From Actinomycetales bacterium (GTDB lineage Bacteria; Actinomycetota; Actinomycetes; Actinomycetales; Cellulomonadaceae): 5,129 nucleotides of DNA. Made by a program: the position numbers and the translations under genes. Below, in pieces: positions 1-5,129 of this stretch. The DNA is taken from assembly GCA_015655615.1 (NCBI GenBank), contig JAATES010000191.1, positions 1 to 5,129 of the forward strand, given 5' to 3'. Under the pieces are notes generated by a model, which did not search any database, was not told the DNA's origin, and worked only from the letters and a program-made list of their open reading frames with translations. Position 1 is the stretch's first letter, and every line of letters begins with the position of its first letter.

Positions 1-1
1 C

Positions 2-1315
2 ACGTATTTGGGCAACCAGGTCACTGCGGCCCTGGCCAACTCCCGGGATCTCGCCGTTGCACCTGGTACCGATCAGTACGGCCTGCGCTGGTATGACAGC
101 GGCGCAGCCAAGCGGCACATCGGGAACCAGATCGCCGCCGTCATGCTGCTGAACGCCACCTACGTCAGACCTGCCGACAATGGAGAGACCCCGCTGCCGG
201 CCGTGACCATCGCCACGGCGAGCTCTCCGACCGGCACAGCAGGATGGTTCACCAGCCCGGTCACCGTGACGATGACCGCGGCTGCCTCCCTGCCCTCAGG
301 GGCGAAGATCGAATACTCCATCGATGGCGGCCCATGGACGGATTACACGGTGCCACTGGCCATCTCCGCCAGCGGTACGGTGAATGCCCGCACCACCTAC
401 GACGCAGAGCACCACTCCGTGCTCTCCTACCTGGATGTCAAGATCGATCTCGACGATCCCGTCGTGCATGCCGCCGTCAACACCGCGAGCCGCACGGTCA
501 CCCTGACCGGAACGGACGCGACCTCGGGGGTGGCCACGGTCGAGGTGCAGATCGACGGCGGGGCCTGGATCGCCTACGCCGGGCCGATCACGGTCGGCTC
601 CGCCCGCAGCACCATCGGATACCGTGCCACCGATCGTGCTGGCCGCACGTCCGGCGTCGCCTCAGTCACCCTTCCCGGCGAGGGGGAATACCCCTACCCC
701 ACCGTCACCACCACGACGGTGAGCCCGGCACGGACGTCGTACGGCCGGGCCGCCCAGGTCTCCGTCTCTGTCCGCAACGCCTCCACCACGCTTACCGACA
801 TCCCCACCGGCACCGTCACGGTGCGGGAGGGATCGAGAGTCGTGGCGACCGGCCGGCTGGCCGGTGGCAAGGCGACGTTCGCACTGTCGAAGACGCTCGC
901 CGTCGGCACCCACCGTCTCACCGTCACCTACAGCGGCGATGGTTCGGCGAAGGCGTCCAGCGCGACTGCCTCGGTGGCCGTCATCAAAGCCCAGGCAACC
1001 GTCAAGGCCACCGGCAAGAAGCGCATCAAGAAGAAGACCAAGCCGACGTACCGCGTCACAGTCACCAGCCAGACCGGAACCAAGGCGACCGGCAAGGTGG
1101 TCGTCACCCTGCGCAAGGTCACCACCACAGCCAAGAAGAAGACAAGGGTCTCGGCCAAGAAGACCTCGTCGCGGACGGTCAAGCTGAGTGCCTCGGGTCG
1201 CGCCACCGTCAAGCTGCCTAGGGCCAAGCGCGGGACCTACCGGGTCACCGTGGCCTACCGCGGAAGCTCGACCCTTGCTACGACCAGTGTCACCAAGAAG
1301 CTGACCATCCGCTGA
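2..1315 (+). CDS. C-terminal part of a GH76 alpha-mannanase-like protein with Ig-like modules and a cationic tail (5' end outside window)
   Basis: The frame is open to the left edge, so the gene is 5'-truncated; the TTG at 8 lies inside a domain and is not a credible start. Residues here count from that TTG. Residues 1-53 (YGLRW at 24-28, RHIG at 36-39, LLNATYV at 47-53) match the end of the complete GH76 domain encoded at 1647-2705, which identifies a second GH76 enzyme. GH76 members are endo-alpha-1,6-mannanases or related alpha-mannan enzymes. Next come two beta modules of OmpL47-like type (about 66-146 and 148-222; IDGGPW at 105-110, IDGGAW at 182-187), a Big_3_5-like Ig domain (about 232-326; TGTVTV, GTHRLTVTYSGDG) and a degenerate second Ig-like domain (about 327-435) with 32 Lys/Arg and no Asp/Glu. 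No LPXTG motif or C-terminal membrane segment is present. Such architecture is typical of secreted wall- or glycan-binding enzymes; export is inferred because the N-terminus is not visible. Catalytic residues lie outside the window. Confidence 0.85.
   Translation, partial: TYLGNQVTAALANSRDLAVAPGTDQYGLRWYDSGAAKRHIGNQIAAVMLLNATYVRPADNGETPLPAVTIATASSPTGTAGWFTSPVTVTMTAAASLPSGAKIEYSIDGGPWTDYTVPLAISASGTVNARTTYDAEHHSVLSYLDVKIDLDDPVVHAAVNTASRTVTLTGTDATSGVATVEVQIDGGAWIAYAGPITVGSARSTIGYRATDRAGRTSGVASVTLPGEGEYPYPTVTTTTVSPARTSYGRAAQVSVSVRNASTTLTDIPTGTVTVREGSRVVATGRLAGGKATFALSKTLAVGTHRLTVTYSGDGSAKASSATASVAVIKAQATVKATGKKRIKKKTKPTYRVTVTSQTGTKATGKVVVTLRKVTTTAKKKTRVSAKKTSSRTVKLSASGRATVKLPRAKRGTYRVTVAYRGSSTLATTSVTKKLTIR
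203..673 (+). repeat. Two tandem OmpL47-like beta modules inside the upstream GH76 protein
   Basis: Residues about 66-146 and 148-222 (counted from the TTG at 8) share a core of IDGG-x-W followed by a tyrosine, a proline-hydrophobic pair, and a V-A-R-T or Y-R-A-T strand leading to an Asp. The two cores are 77 residues apart. Similar units occur in OmpL47-type and Ig-like segments of bacterial surface enzymes, where they act as spacers or carbohydrate-binding modules. The repeat is at protein level; the DNA copies have diverged. Family assignment is from motif recognition only. Confidence 0.55.
986..1312 (+). other. Polycationic, acid-free C-terminal Ig-like domain
   Basis: Counting from the TTG at 8, residues 327-435 contain 21 lysines and 11 arginines and not one aspartate or glutamate. 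The strand pattern (KPTYRVTVTS, ATGKVVVTL, GRATVKLPRAKRGTYRVTV, TKKLTI) still follows the Big_3_5 Ig fold of the preceding domain. The basic residues concentrate in apparent loops (KKRIKKKTK at 337-345, KKKTR at 376-380, KK at 384-385). I infer an electrostatic anchor to anionic wall polymers such as teichoic or teichuronic acids, since no sortase, SLH or membrane anchor is visible. Binding to another polyanion is possible. Confidence 0.6.
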
Positions 1316-1344
1316 CCCGATCCGCTGTCCTAGGAGTGCGGCTC

Positions 1345-1369
1345 CCTGCCCGTCCGGCGCCGGGCGAGG
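1345..1369 (+). terminator. Candidate terminator hairpin after the first GH76 gene
   Basis: Beginning 30 bases after the stop, CCTGCCCG (1345-1352) pairs with CGGGC-G-AGG (1361-1369): eight G/C-rich pairs with one bulged G and an 8-base loop. No T tract follows, so it would be the tail-less type often proposed for high-GC actinobacteria. An outer repeat GGAGTGC (1333-1339) / GCACTCC (1382-1388) encloses it and could form a larger structure. Confidence 0.4.
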
Positions 1370-1387
1370 TCACAGGCCGTAGCACTC

Positions 1388-1414
1388 CGAGGCCGCTCTA
1401 CGATGGAGCCCTCG
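1388..1414 (+). promoter_or_regulatory. Strong dyad with a TANNNT box (TACGAT) in its centre
   Basis: CGAGG-CC-GCTC (1388-1398) pairs with GAGC-CCTCG (1406-1414): nine base pairs with a two-base bulge around a 7-base loop. The loop holds TACGAT (1399-1404), which matches the actinobacterial -10 pattern TANNNT. A transcript from this box would start near 1411 and run toward the second GH76 gene. No convincing -35 hexamer is seen. The dyad could be an operator over the promoter or a second terminator hairpin for the upstream gene; the sequence cannot separate these. Confidence 0.3.
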
Positions 1415-1419
1415 CCACG

Positions 1420-1650
1420 ATGAAAGGGGCCCTCGTGCTGGAATCCACGGATAGGCCGTCCTCTCCCGCCCTCCGGGATCTGCGATGGTCGTCCCGGCCC
1501 AGGACCGTGGTGGCCGGACGAGTGATCGGGCATCGCCTGGGCAGCGCGGGCACTGGATCCTCCGCCGCCAGGAGTGCGACCGCCTGCGACGTGCGTGATT
1601 CCGTTCGGGCCTCGGTGCAGGTCACCCTGGGAGAAACCCCGGGAACGTGA
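1420..1650 (+). CDS. Doubtful 76-codon reading frame ending at the GH76 start
   Basis: ATG at 1420 opens a 76-residue frame that fills most of the gap between the GH76 genes and ends at TGA 1648-1650, overlapping the next gene's GTG (1647-1649) as GTGA. That arrangement would suit translational coupling. GGAG at 1405-1408 is a possible ribosome site 11 bases upstream. Against it, the product is rich in Ser, Arg, Ala and Gly with no recognisable motif, signal peptide or membrane segment, and third-position GC (about 77% by hand count) looks lower than in the neighbouring real genes. It may be an untranslated leader or a short leader cistron. No function is proposed. Confidence 0.18.
   Translation: MKGALVLESTDRPSSPALRDLRWSSRPRTVVAGRVIGHRLGSAGTGSSAARSATACDVRDSVRASVQVTLGETPGT
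1629..1633 (+). promoter_or_regulatory. Weak ribosome binding site for the second GH76 gene
   Basis: GGGAG lies 13 bases before the GTG at 1647, longer than the usual 5-9. The nearer GGGA at 1641-1644 is only two bases from the start and too close to work. The poor site leaves room for translation coupled to a frame ending in the GTGA overlap. Confidence 0.35.
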
Positions 1651-2705
1651 ACGTCACCACGCAGAGCGTCCGGGACACCGCAGCGGGACTGCGCAGCTAC
1701 TACTGTCCCTGGACCGGACTGTTCGGGCGGGGCAAGTACTGGTGGCACTCGGCCGTCGCCACCTCCGCCCTGATCGACAGCGTGCACGCCACCGACGACC
1801 CGCGCTCGCTGGCCCTCGTCGCCAGAATCCACCACCGCAACCGGCGCCGGCACCAGGGCCAGTTCCGCAACAGCTATGTGGACGACACCGGCTGGTGGGC
1901 GATGGCGTGGATCGACGCCTACCGGATGACCGGTCGTCCTGCCTACCTCGAATCTGCGCGGATCGCGGCCGATCACATGGCCGCCTACTGGGACGAACGC
2001 CACGGTGGCGGCGTCTACTGGCGGACGTACGACCCCCACCGGCGACGCCTCAGGAGCCTCGCCTACAAGGCCTCCATTGCGAACAGCCTGTTCATCCAGG
2101 TCCAGGCGGCGCTGTCCGTCATCGAGCCGACCGACCGGGTGCGACTCGACCGCGCACTGGCGGGATGGCGGTGGCTGAGGTCCTCCGGACTGATCAATCC
2201 GCACGGACTGGTCCAGGACGGCATCAACTCCGACGGCTCCTTCGATCAGAGCCTCTACAGCTACAACCAGGGAGTGCTGTGCTCCGCACTCGCCGAACTG
2301 CACCTGGCCAGTGGTGACGGCTCTTTGCTCACTGCGGCACGTGGCATAGGAGACGCGCTCACCACCCGGCCGGAACTCACCTCGCCCGCCGGAATTCTGC
2401 GGGATCGCCGCGAGTCATCAGGCGATTCTGGCGACGACGGGCCGGTCTTCAAGGGGCCGACCCTGCGCGGACTCGGAGCGCTCACCACCCTGCTCGCGGA
2501 CCACCCCTATGACGACTACATCGTGCGGCAGGCGACGAGCCTGCTAGCAAATGCGGGCGACGGCCACGGACGGTACGGGCTGCGATGGGACGCCCCATTC
2601 GACCGCAGGCACATCGGACACCAGGTCAGCGCATTGTGCCTGGTCAACGCCGCCTGGACGGTGGAAGACCGACGTCGGGCCGGTGATCCTGCCCCCTCCC
2701 GCTAG
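1647..2705 (+). CDS. Stand-alone GH76 glycosidase (alpha-1,6-mannanase-like), no signal peptide
   Basis: The 352-residue protein is essentially one GH76 (alpha/alpha)6-barrel domain. GH76 enzymes hydrolyse or rearrange alpha-1,6-linked mannose chains. Diagnostic segments: KYWWHSAV at 30-37, the catalytic Asp-Asp pair D79-D80 in YVDDTGWWAMAW (77-88), KASIANSLFIQVQAAL at 141-156, YSYNQGV at 204-210, FKGPTLRGLGAL at 268-279, and YGLRW...RHIG at 310-324. Both catalytic aspartates are intact, so it should be active. GTG 1647 is the only possible start, because an in-frame TGA lies at 1596-1598 with no other start between; GGGAG at 1629-1633 is a rather distant ribosome site (13 bases). There is no hydrophobic N-terminal segment, so a cytoplasmic or non-classical location is inferred, unlike most GH76 proteins. 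It is a tandem paralogue of the gene to its left but lacks the Ig modules. Possible roles are internal processing of imported manno-oligosaccharides or turnover of lipomannan-type envelope glycans. Confidence 0.9.
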   Translation: MNVTTQSVRDTAAGLRSYYCPWTGLFGRGKYWWHSAVATSALIDSVHATDDPRSLALVARIHHRNRRRHQGQFRNSYVDDTGWWAMAWIDAYRMTGRPAYLESARIAADHMAAYWDERHGGGVYWRTYDPHRRRLRSLAYKASIANSLFIQVQAALSVIEPTDRVRLDRALAGWRWLRSSGLINPHGLVQDGINSDGSFDQSLYSYNQGVLCSALAELHLASGDGSLLTAARGIGDALTTRPELTSPAGILRDRRESSGDSGDDGPVFKGPTLRGLGALTTLLADHPYDDYIVRQATSLLANAGDGHGRYGLRWDAPFDRRHIGHQVSALCLVNAAWTVEDRRRAGDPAPSR

Positions 2706-2712
2706 TGGGGAG
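2696..2712. terminator. Candidate bidirectional hairpin across the shared stop codons
   Basis: CTCCC (2696-2700) pairs with GGGAG (2708-2712) around a 7-base loop that contains CTAG (2702-2705), the stop codons of both convergent genes. The stem reads equally on both strands, so it could end transcription from either side. It is short, has no T tract in either direction, and is partly inside both coding regions. Confidence 0.3.
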
Positions 2713-3379
2713 CGTCCTTGGACGCCCAGGCCCGGTTATGACGTGCGGCCGCCCATGCGGCGACCTGAGTCCTGCGCTGCAGGCCCATCTTCGCCAGCAG
2801 CGAGGTGATGTGGTTCTTGACGGTCTTCTCGGCGATGCTCAGCCGCTCCGCGATCTCCCGATTGGACAGGCCCTCTCCGATGAGGTCAACCACCTTCAGC
2901 TCCGACGGCGTGAGATCCTCCGTGGGGTCGTCATGGTCCTTGCGCCGCCGGGTCACGGTCTTCTCATCCAGCAGGACCCGTCCCGCTCCCACCGCCCGGA
3001 CGACGTCCGCGATCTCCGCGCCGCGCACGCTCTTGAGCACGTACGCCACGGCTCCCGCGTCGAGGGCGGCAGCCAGTGCCACGTCGTCGTCGAACGAGGT
3101 CAGGACGATGGCCCGGACCTCGGGATCGTGGGCGTGAACCGCCTTGATGAGGTCGATCCCCGTGCCGTCGGGCAGCTGGAGGTCGACGAGCATGATGTCG
3201 GGATGGACCAGTTCGGCGCGGCGCAGGCCTTCCGCCACGCTGCCGGCCTCGGCGACGATGCCCATGCCCTCTGACCGGTCGATCACCTCGGCGATGCCGC
3301 GACGGACGACCTCGTGGTCGTCGATGATCATGACCGTCAGATCGCGGTCGGCTTCCTTGGTGTCCCTGGGGGTGTTCAC
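2702..3379 (-). CDS. NarL/DosR-type two-component response regulator
   Basis: The 225-residue protein has a receiver domain (about 13-132) and a LuxR-type helix-turn-helix (about 155-212), the normal layout and length for the NarL/FixJ family. Receiver residues are all present: acidic pair D20-D21, phospho-acceptor D66 (LVDLQLPDG), T94 and K116. The HTH shows LTPSELKVVDLIGEGLSNREIA and IAEKTVKNHITSLLAKMGLQRRTQ. Segments VVRRG, EAGSVAE and LLAKMG-RRTQ resemble mycobacterial DosR/DevR, but similarity does not prove a hypoxia role. The GTG start is secure: an in-frame stop lies at 3436-3434 with no other start codon between, and the next ATG (residue 17) would cut into the first beta strand. A -10-like TAGGAT ends 7 bases before the start, suggesting leaderless transcription. 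No partner histidine kinase is in the window; it is an orphan here, downstream of fpg and convergent with the GH76 gene. Confidence 0.93.
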   Translation of the reverse strand: MNTPRDTKEADRDLTVMIIDDHEVVRRGIAEVIDRSEGMGIVAEAGSVAEGLRRAELVHPDIMLVDLQLPDGTGIDLIKAVHAHDPEVRAIVLTSFDDDVALAAALDAGAVAYVLKSVRGAEIADVVRAVGAGRVLLDEKTVTRRRKDHDDPTEDLTPSELKVVDLIGEGLSNREIAERLSIAEKTVKNHITSLLAKMGLQRRTQVAAWAAARHNRAWASKDAPH

Positions 3380-3386
3380 GCCTCGT

Positions 3387-3392
3387 ATCCTA
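3387..3392 (-). promoter_or_regulatory. -10 box (TAGGAT) for a probably leaderless response-regulator mRNA
   Basis: On the - strand TAGGAT fits TANNNT, and 7 bases separate it from the GTG start at 3379, so transcription would begin at or next to the start codon. This spacing is the hallmark of leaderless actinobacterial genes. No clear -35 is present (the hexamer at 17-base spacing reads CCACGA). Alternatively the same bases offer an AGGA Shine-Dalgarno about 8 bases upstream, which would imply a promoter further back. Confidence 0.45.
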
Positions 3393-3423
3393 GCGATTCC
3401 CCGGGCACATCGTGGTATCCCCC

Positions 3424-3448
3424 ACCGACTCGGTCACCGGGCACGGTG
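3424..3448. promoter_or_regulatory. Two abutting dyads upstream of the response regulator: possible operator
   Basis: ACCGA-C-TCGGT (3424-3434) is a perfect inverted repeat, directly followed by CACCG-GGCA-CGGTG (3435-3448), a second perfect one. Relative to a start at 3379 their centres lie at about -50 and -62, a usual place for an activator such as a NarL-family protein. They do not match the DosR box consensus. The second dyad also forms the core of the possible fpg terminator, so its purpose is open. Confidence 0.3.
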
Positions 3449-3453
3449 CGCCG
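3431..3453 (-). terminator. Possible terminator hairpin after fpg
   Basis: Starting 7 bases beyond the fpg stop in the direction of transcription, CACCG/CGGTG (3435-3448, loop GGCA) is extended by CGG (3431-3433) / CCG (3451-3453) across a small internal loop. No T tract follows. It would separate the rnc-fpg unit from the response regulator, though readthrough remains possible. Confidence 0.3.
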
Positions 3454-3460
3454 ACGATTC

Positions 3461-4408
3461 TCACCTTATTCGCTGGCAGACCGGACAGAAATGCGACGAA
3501 CGATTGGCGAACGGCTCACGCACGATCGGCGTCCCGCATCGCGGGCACGGCAGTCCGTGCTGCCCATAGACCGCGAGGGATCGCGAGAAGTACCCCGAGC
3601 TTCCATTGACGTTGACGTAGAGCGCGTCGAAACTGGTCCCGCCCGCATGCAGTGCCTCCGTCATGACGTCCTGCGCCGCCGTCAGGAGGCCTTCGAGACG
3701 TGCGGTAGTGAGCCGGTCGGTGGCAGCCGCGTAGTGGAGTTCCGCTCGCCACAGTGCCTCATCCGCGTAGATGTTCCCGATGCCGGAGACGAGCCGCTGG
3801 TCGAGCAGGGCGCGCTTGACACCGGTGCGGCGGCGCTGGATGCGCTGAATCAACGCGGGCAGGTCAAGGTCGGGGTCCAGCAGGTCACGTGCGATATGCG
3901 CGACGGGCTCCGGAATCAGGGGGTCGGTAGTGCCCCGGCCACCGGCGAGGCCGTCAGCCGTCGGGATGAGCCTCGCCACGGACAGGTGGCCGAAGGTCCG
4001 CTGGTCGACGAAGTCGAGGATGAGGGCCGGGTCGAGGTCCTCCGGGCGCTCGCCGACAACCGCGGCGACCCCCAGGGTGAGCCTGACCCGAACGTGGTCA
4101 CCGGGCTCGCGGGCCACCTCGTCGATCTCAGTCACGCGCAGTTGCCCGCTCATACCCAGGTGGATCAGCAACGCCGAGTCCGGCGTGTCCTGGCCGGCCT
4201 CGTCGGCAATCGGCAACCAGAGGAACTTCCCGCGCCGGGCGGCTGCGCTCAGCGTCCGACCGAGCAAGGCCGACTCCAAGGCGTCAGCACCACCTGGCTG
4301 CCGCCGGATGGAGTATTCCCTGCGAACGGATACGTCCAGGACCGCACGGCCCAAGACCAGCCGTTCCAGTCCCTCACGGACCGTCTCGACCTCGGGGAGC
4401 TCAGGCAA
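3461..4408 (-). CDS. mutM: Formamidopyrimidine-DNA glycosylase (Fpg/MutM)
   Basis: This bifunctional base-excision repair enzyme removes 8-oxoguanine and formamidopyrimidines and nicks the abasic site. The N-terminus [14 protein letters not shown] supplies the catalytic Pro2 and Glu3, which fixes the TTG at 4408 as the start. The beta-elimination lysine is K61 (RRGKFLW). Lesion-filling residues are M86 (HLGMSGQLR), R137 and F139 (DQRTFG). The H2TH region carries GIGNIYADE at 209-217. The C-terminal zinc finger is intact (C288, C291, C308, C311; [11 protein letters not shown]). At 315 residues it is longer than the usual 270-290, with extra residues around 68-79 and 113-128. The start lies inside rnc (8-base overlap) with no clear Shine-Dalgarno, so translation is probably coupled to rnc. 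The rnc-fpg order is common in actinobacteria. Confidence 0.97.
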   Translation of the reverse strand: MPELPEVETVREGLERLVLGRAVLDVSVRREYSIRRQPGGADALESALLGRTLSAAARRGKFLWLPIADEAGQDTPDSALLIHLGMSGQLRVTEIDEVAREPGDHVRVRLTLGVAAVVGERPEDLDPALILDFVDQRTFGHLSVARLIPTADGLAGGRGTTDPLIPEPVAHIARDLLDPDLDLPALIQRIQRRRTGVKRALLDQRLVSGIGNIYADEALWRAELHYAAATDRLTTARLEGLLTAAQDVMTEALHAGGTSFDALYVNVNGSSGYFSRSLAVYGQHGLPCPRCGTPIVREPFANRSSHFCPVCQRIR

Positions 4409-5120
4409 GTGTCGCCGTCGTGTCGGGGTCCGAACCGTCGGACCGGCGTTCCAGCTCGCGGTAGGCCGCCTCAGCCGCCTGCTGCTCGGCGTGCTTCTTG
4501 GCGGTTCCCACGCCGGAGCCGAGCGGATCGCCGTCGATCAGGATCGTCGCGGTGAACTCGCGCGCATGATCGGGGCCCTCTGCGGTGACCACATACTCGG
4601 GTGCCGGAAGGCCGGCGGCGGCAGTCGCCTCCTGCAACGAGGTCTTCCAGTCGAGTCCGGCGCCCAATCCGGCCGCCGCCTCCAGCTGTGAGTCGATCAG
4701 CCGGTGGACGAGTGCCCGTGACATCTCCAGCCCGTGACACAGGTACACCGCGCCCAGCAGCGCCTCCACCGTGTCGGAGAGGATCGAGTCCTTCTCGGCG
4801 CCACCGCTGCCCGACTCCCCCTTGCCCAGCAGGATGTAGGCACCCAGATCGAGGTCACGCGCCACGACGGCCAGGGCCCGCTGGGACACCACGGCGGCCC
4901 GCATGCGCGCCAGATCGCCCTCGGGAAGATCGGGATGACGCCGATAGAGCGCCTCGGTCACCGACAGCCCCAGCACCGTGTCCCCCAGGAACTCCAGCCG
5001 CTCGTTGGTGGGGAGGCCCCCTGCCTCGTGCGCAAACGAGCGGTGGGTCAGCGACAGCACAAGAAGCTCGGGGTCGATGTCGACCCCGAGCTTCTCGAGA
5101 AGTTCCGTCGCCGGTGACAC
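4401..5120 (-). CDS. rnc: Ribonuclease III
   Basis: RNase III cleaves double-stranded RNA, including rRNA precursors and structured mRNAs, and works as a cytoplasmic dimer. The N-terminal RIIID domain shows the signature [12 protein letters not shown] (39-50) with metal ligands E43 and D47, and [12 protein letters not shown] (115-126) with D116 and E119. A double-stranded RNA-binding domain spans about 157-225 ([39 protein letters not shown]). The length of 239 residues is normal and both domains are intact. The GTG at 5120 gives an N-terminus ([11 protein letters not shown]) of about the expected size, but the frame stays open to the window edge and no ribosome site is visible in the nine remaining bases, so a start slightly upstream is possible. 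The 3' end overlaps fpg by 8 bases. Confidence 0.96.
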   Translation of the reverse strand: MSPATELLEKLGVDIDPELLVLSLTHRSFAHEAGGLPTNERLEFLGDTVLGLSVTEALYRRHPDLPEGDLARMRAAVVSQRALAVVARDLDLGAYILLGKGESGSGGAEKDSILSDTVEALLGAVYLCHGLEMSRALVHRLIDSQLEAAAGLGAGLDWKTSLQEATAAAGLPAPEYVVTAEGPDHAREFTATILIDGDPLGSGVGTAKKHAEQQAAEAAYRELERRSDGSDPDTTATLA

Positions 5121-5129
5121 AGTCCGGGC

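Noticed and set aside
8..10. TTG as the true start of the first gene
   Set aside because: The frame is open upstream and the TTG lies within a GH76 domain whose preceding residues (Thr-Tyr) also continue the family alignment.
244..1221. A 325-codon frame overlapping the first GH76 gene in another + frame
   Set aside because: The product is His/Arg/Gly-rich low-complexity sequence, whereas the overlapping frame holds GH76 and Ig-like motifs.
1316..1646. A tRNA, riboswitch or insertion-sequence remnant in the gap
   Set aside because: No cloverleaf pattern, known riboswitch core, terminal inverted repeats with transposase remnants, or target-site duplication could be recognised.
1398..2303. 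A 301-codon open frame on the - strand, opposite the second GH76 gene
   Set aside because: It is antisense to a gene with clear GH76 motifs, has no recognisable domain, and long antisense frames are expected in high-GC DNA.
2702..3379. Naming the regulator devR/dosR
   Set aside because: Similarity in the receiver and HTH is visible, but NarL-family members share these motifs and no DosR box, kinase or dormancy gene is present.
3424..3448. A DosR box in the regulator promoter
   Set aside because: The dyads are ACCGA/TCGGT and CACCG/CGGTG and do not fit the 20-base GGGACT...AGTCCC type consensus.
3314..4555. A 413-codon open frame on the + strand
   Set aside because: It runs antisense across fpg and into rnc and the regulator start, crossing three genes with intact family motifs. 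The product has no domain-like pattern.
3930..4691. A 253-codon + frame antisense to fpg and rnc
   Set aside because: Ser/Arg/Pro-rich shadow of two certain genes, with no motif of its own.

Overview
The window is high-GC DNA (roughly two thirds G+C by eye) with GTG and TTG starts, strong G/C preference at third codon positions and an rnc-fpg gene pair. This points to an actinobacterium. A tandem pair of GH76 glycosidases, one with Ig-like C-terminal modules, and a DosR-like regulator would suit a propionibacterium-type member of the Propionibacteriales. That placement is an inference from gene style, not a database match.

Left half, + strand (1-2705): the 3' part of a gene for a large, presumably secreted, multidomain protein. 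It consists of the last ~55 residues of a GH76 (alpha-1,6-mannanase-like) domain, two OmpL47-like beta modules, a Big_3_5-type Ig-like domain and a very basic terminal domain. A 331-bp gap follows, with several inverted repeats, a candidate promoter and a doubtful 76-codon reading frame. Then comes a complete stand-alone GH76 gene (1647-2705) with no signal peptide. The end of the first gene's GH76 domain aligns with the end of the second gene's, so the two are tandem paralogues.

Right half, - strand (5129-2702): rnc (RNase III), then fpg/mutM (8-bp overlap, TTG start), then an 81-bp gap with dyad symmetries, then a NarL/DosR-type response regulator whose GTG start sits 7 bases after a TANNNT -10 box, as in leaderless actinobacterial transcripts. 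The regulator converges on the second GH76 gene so tightly that both stop codons lie within one CTAG. No histidine kinase is visible.

Functionally there are two blocks: RNA processing/DNA repair housekeeping genes (rnc-fpg), and alpha-mannan processing, either of the cell's own mannolipids or of external polysaccharide. The response regulator lies between them, and its targets cannot be read from this window. I found no mobile element, CRISPR array, tRNA or rRNA. Nothing here amounts to a clearly new biological system. The least ordinary items are the acid-free polycationic C-terminal domain, the secreted/intracellular GH76 pairing and the compact regulatory dyads.
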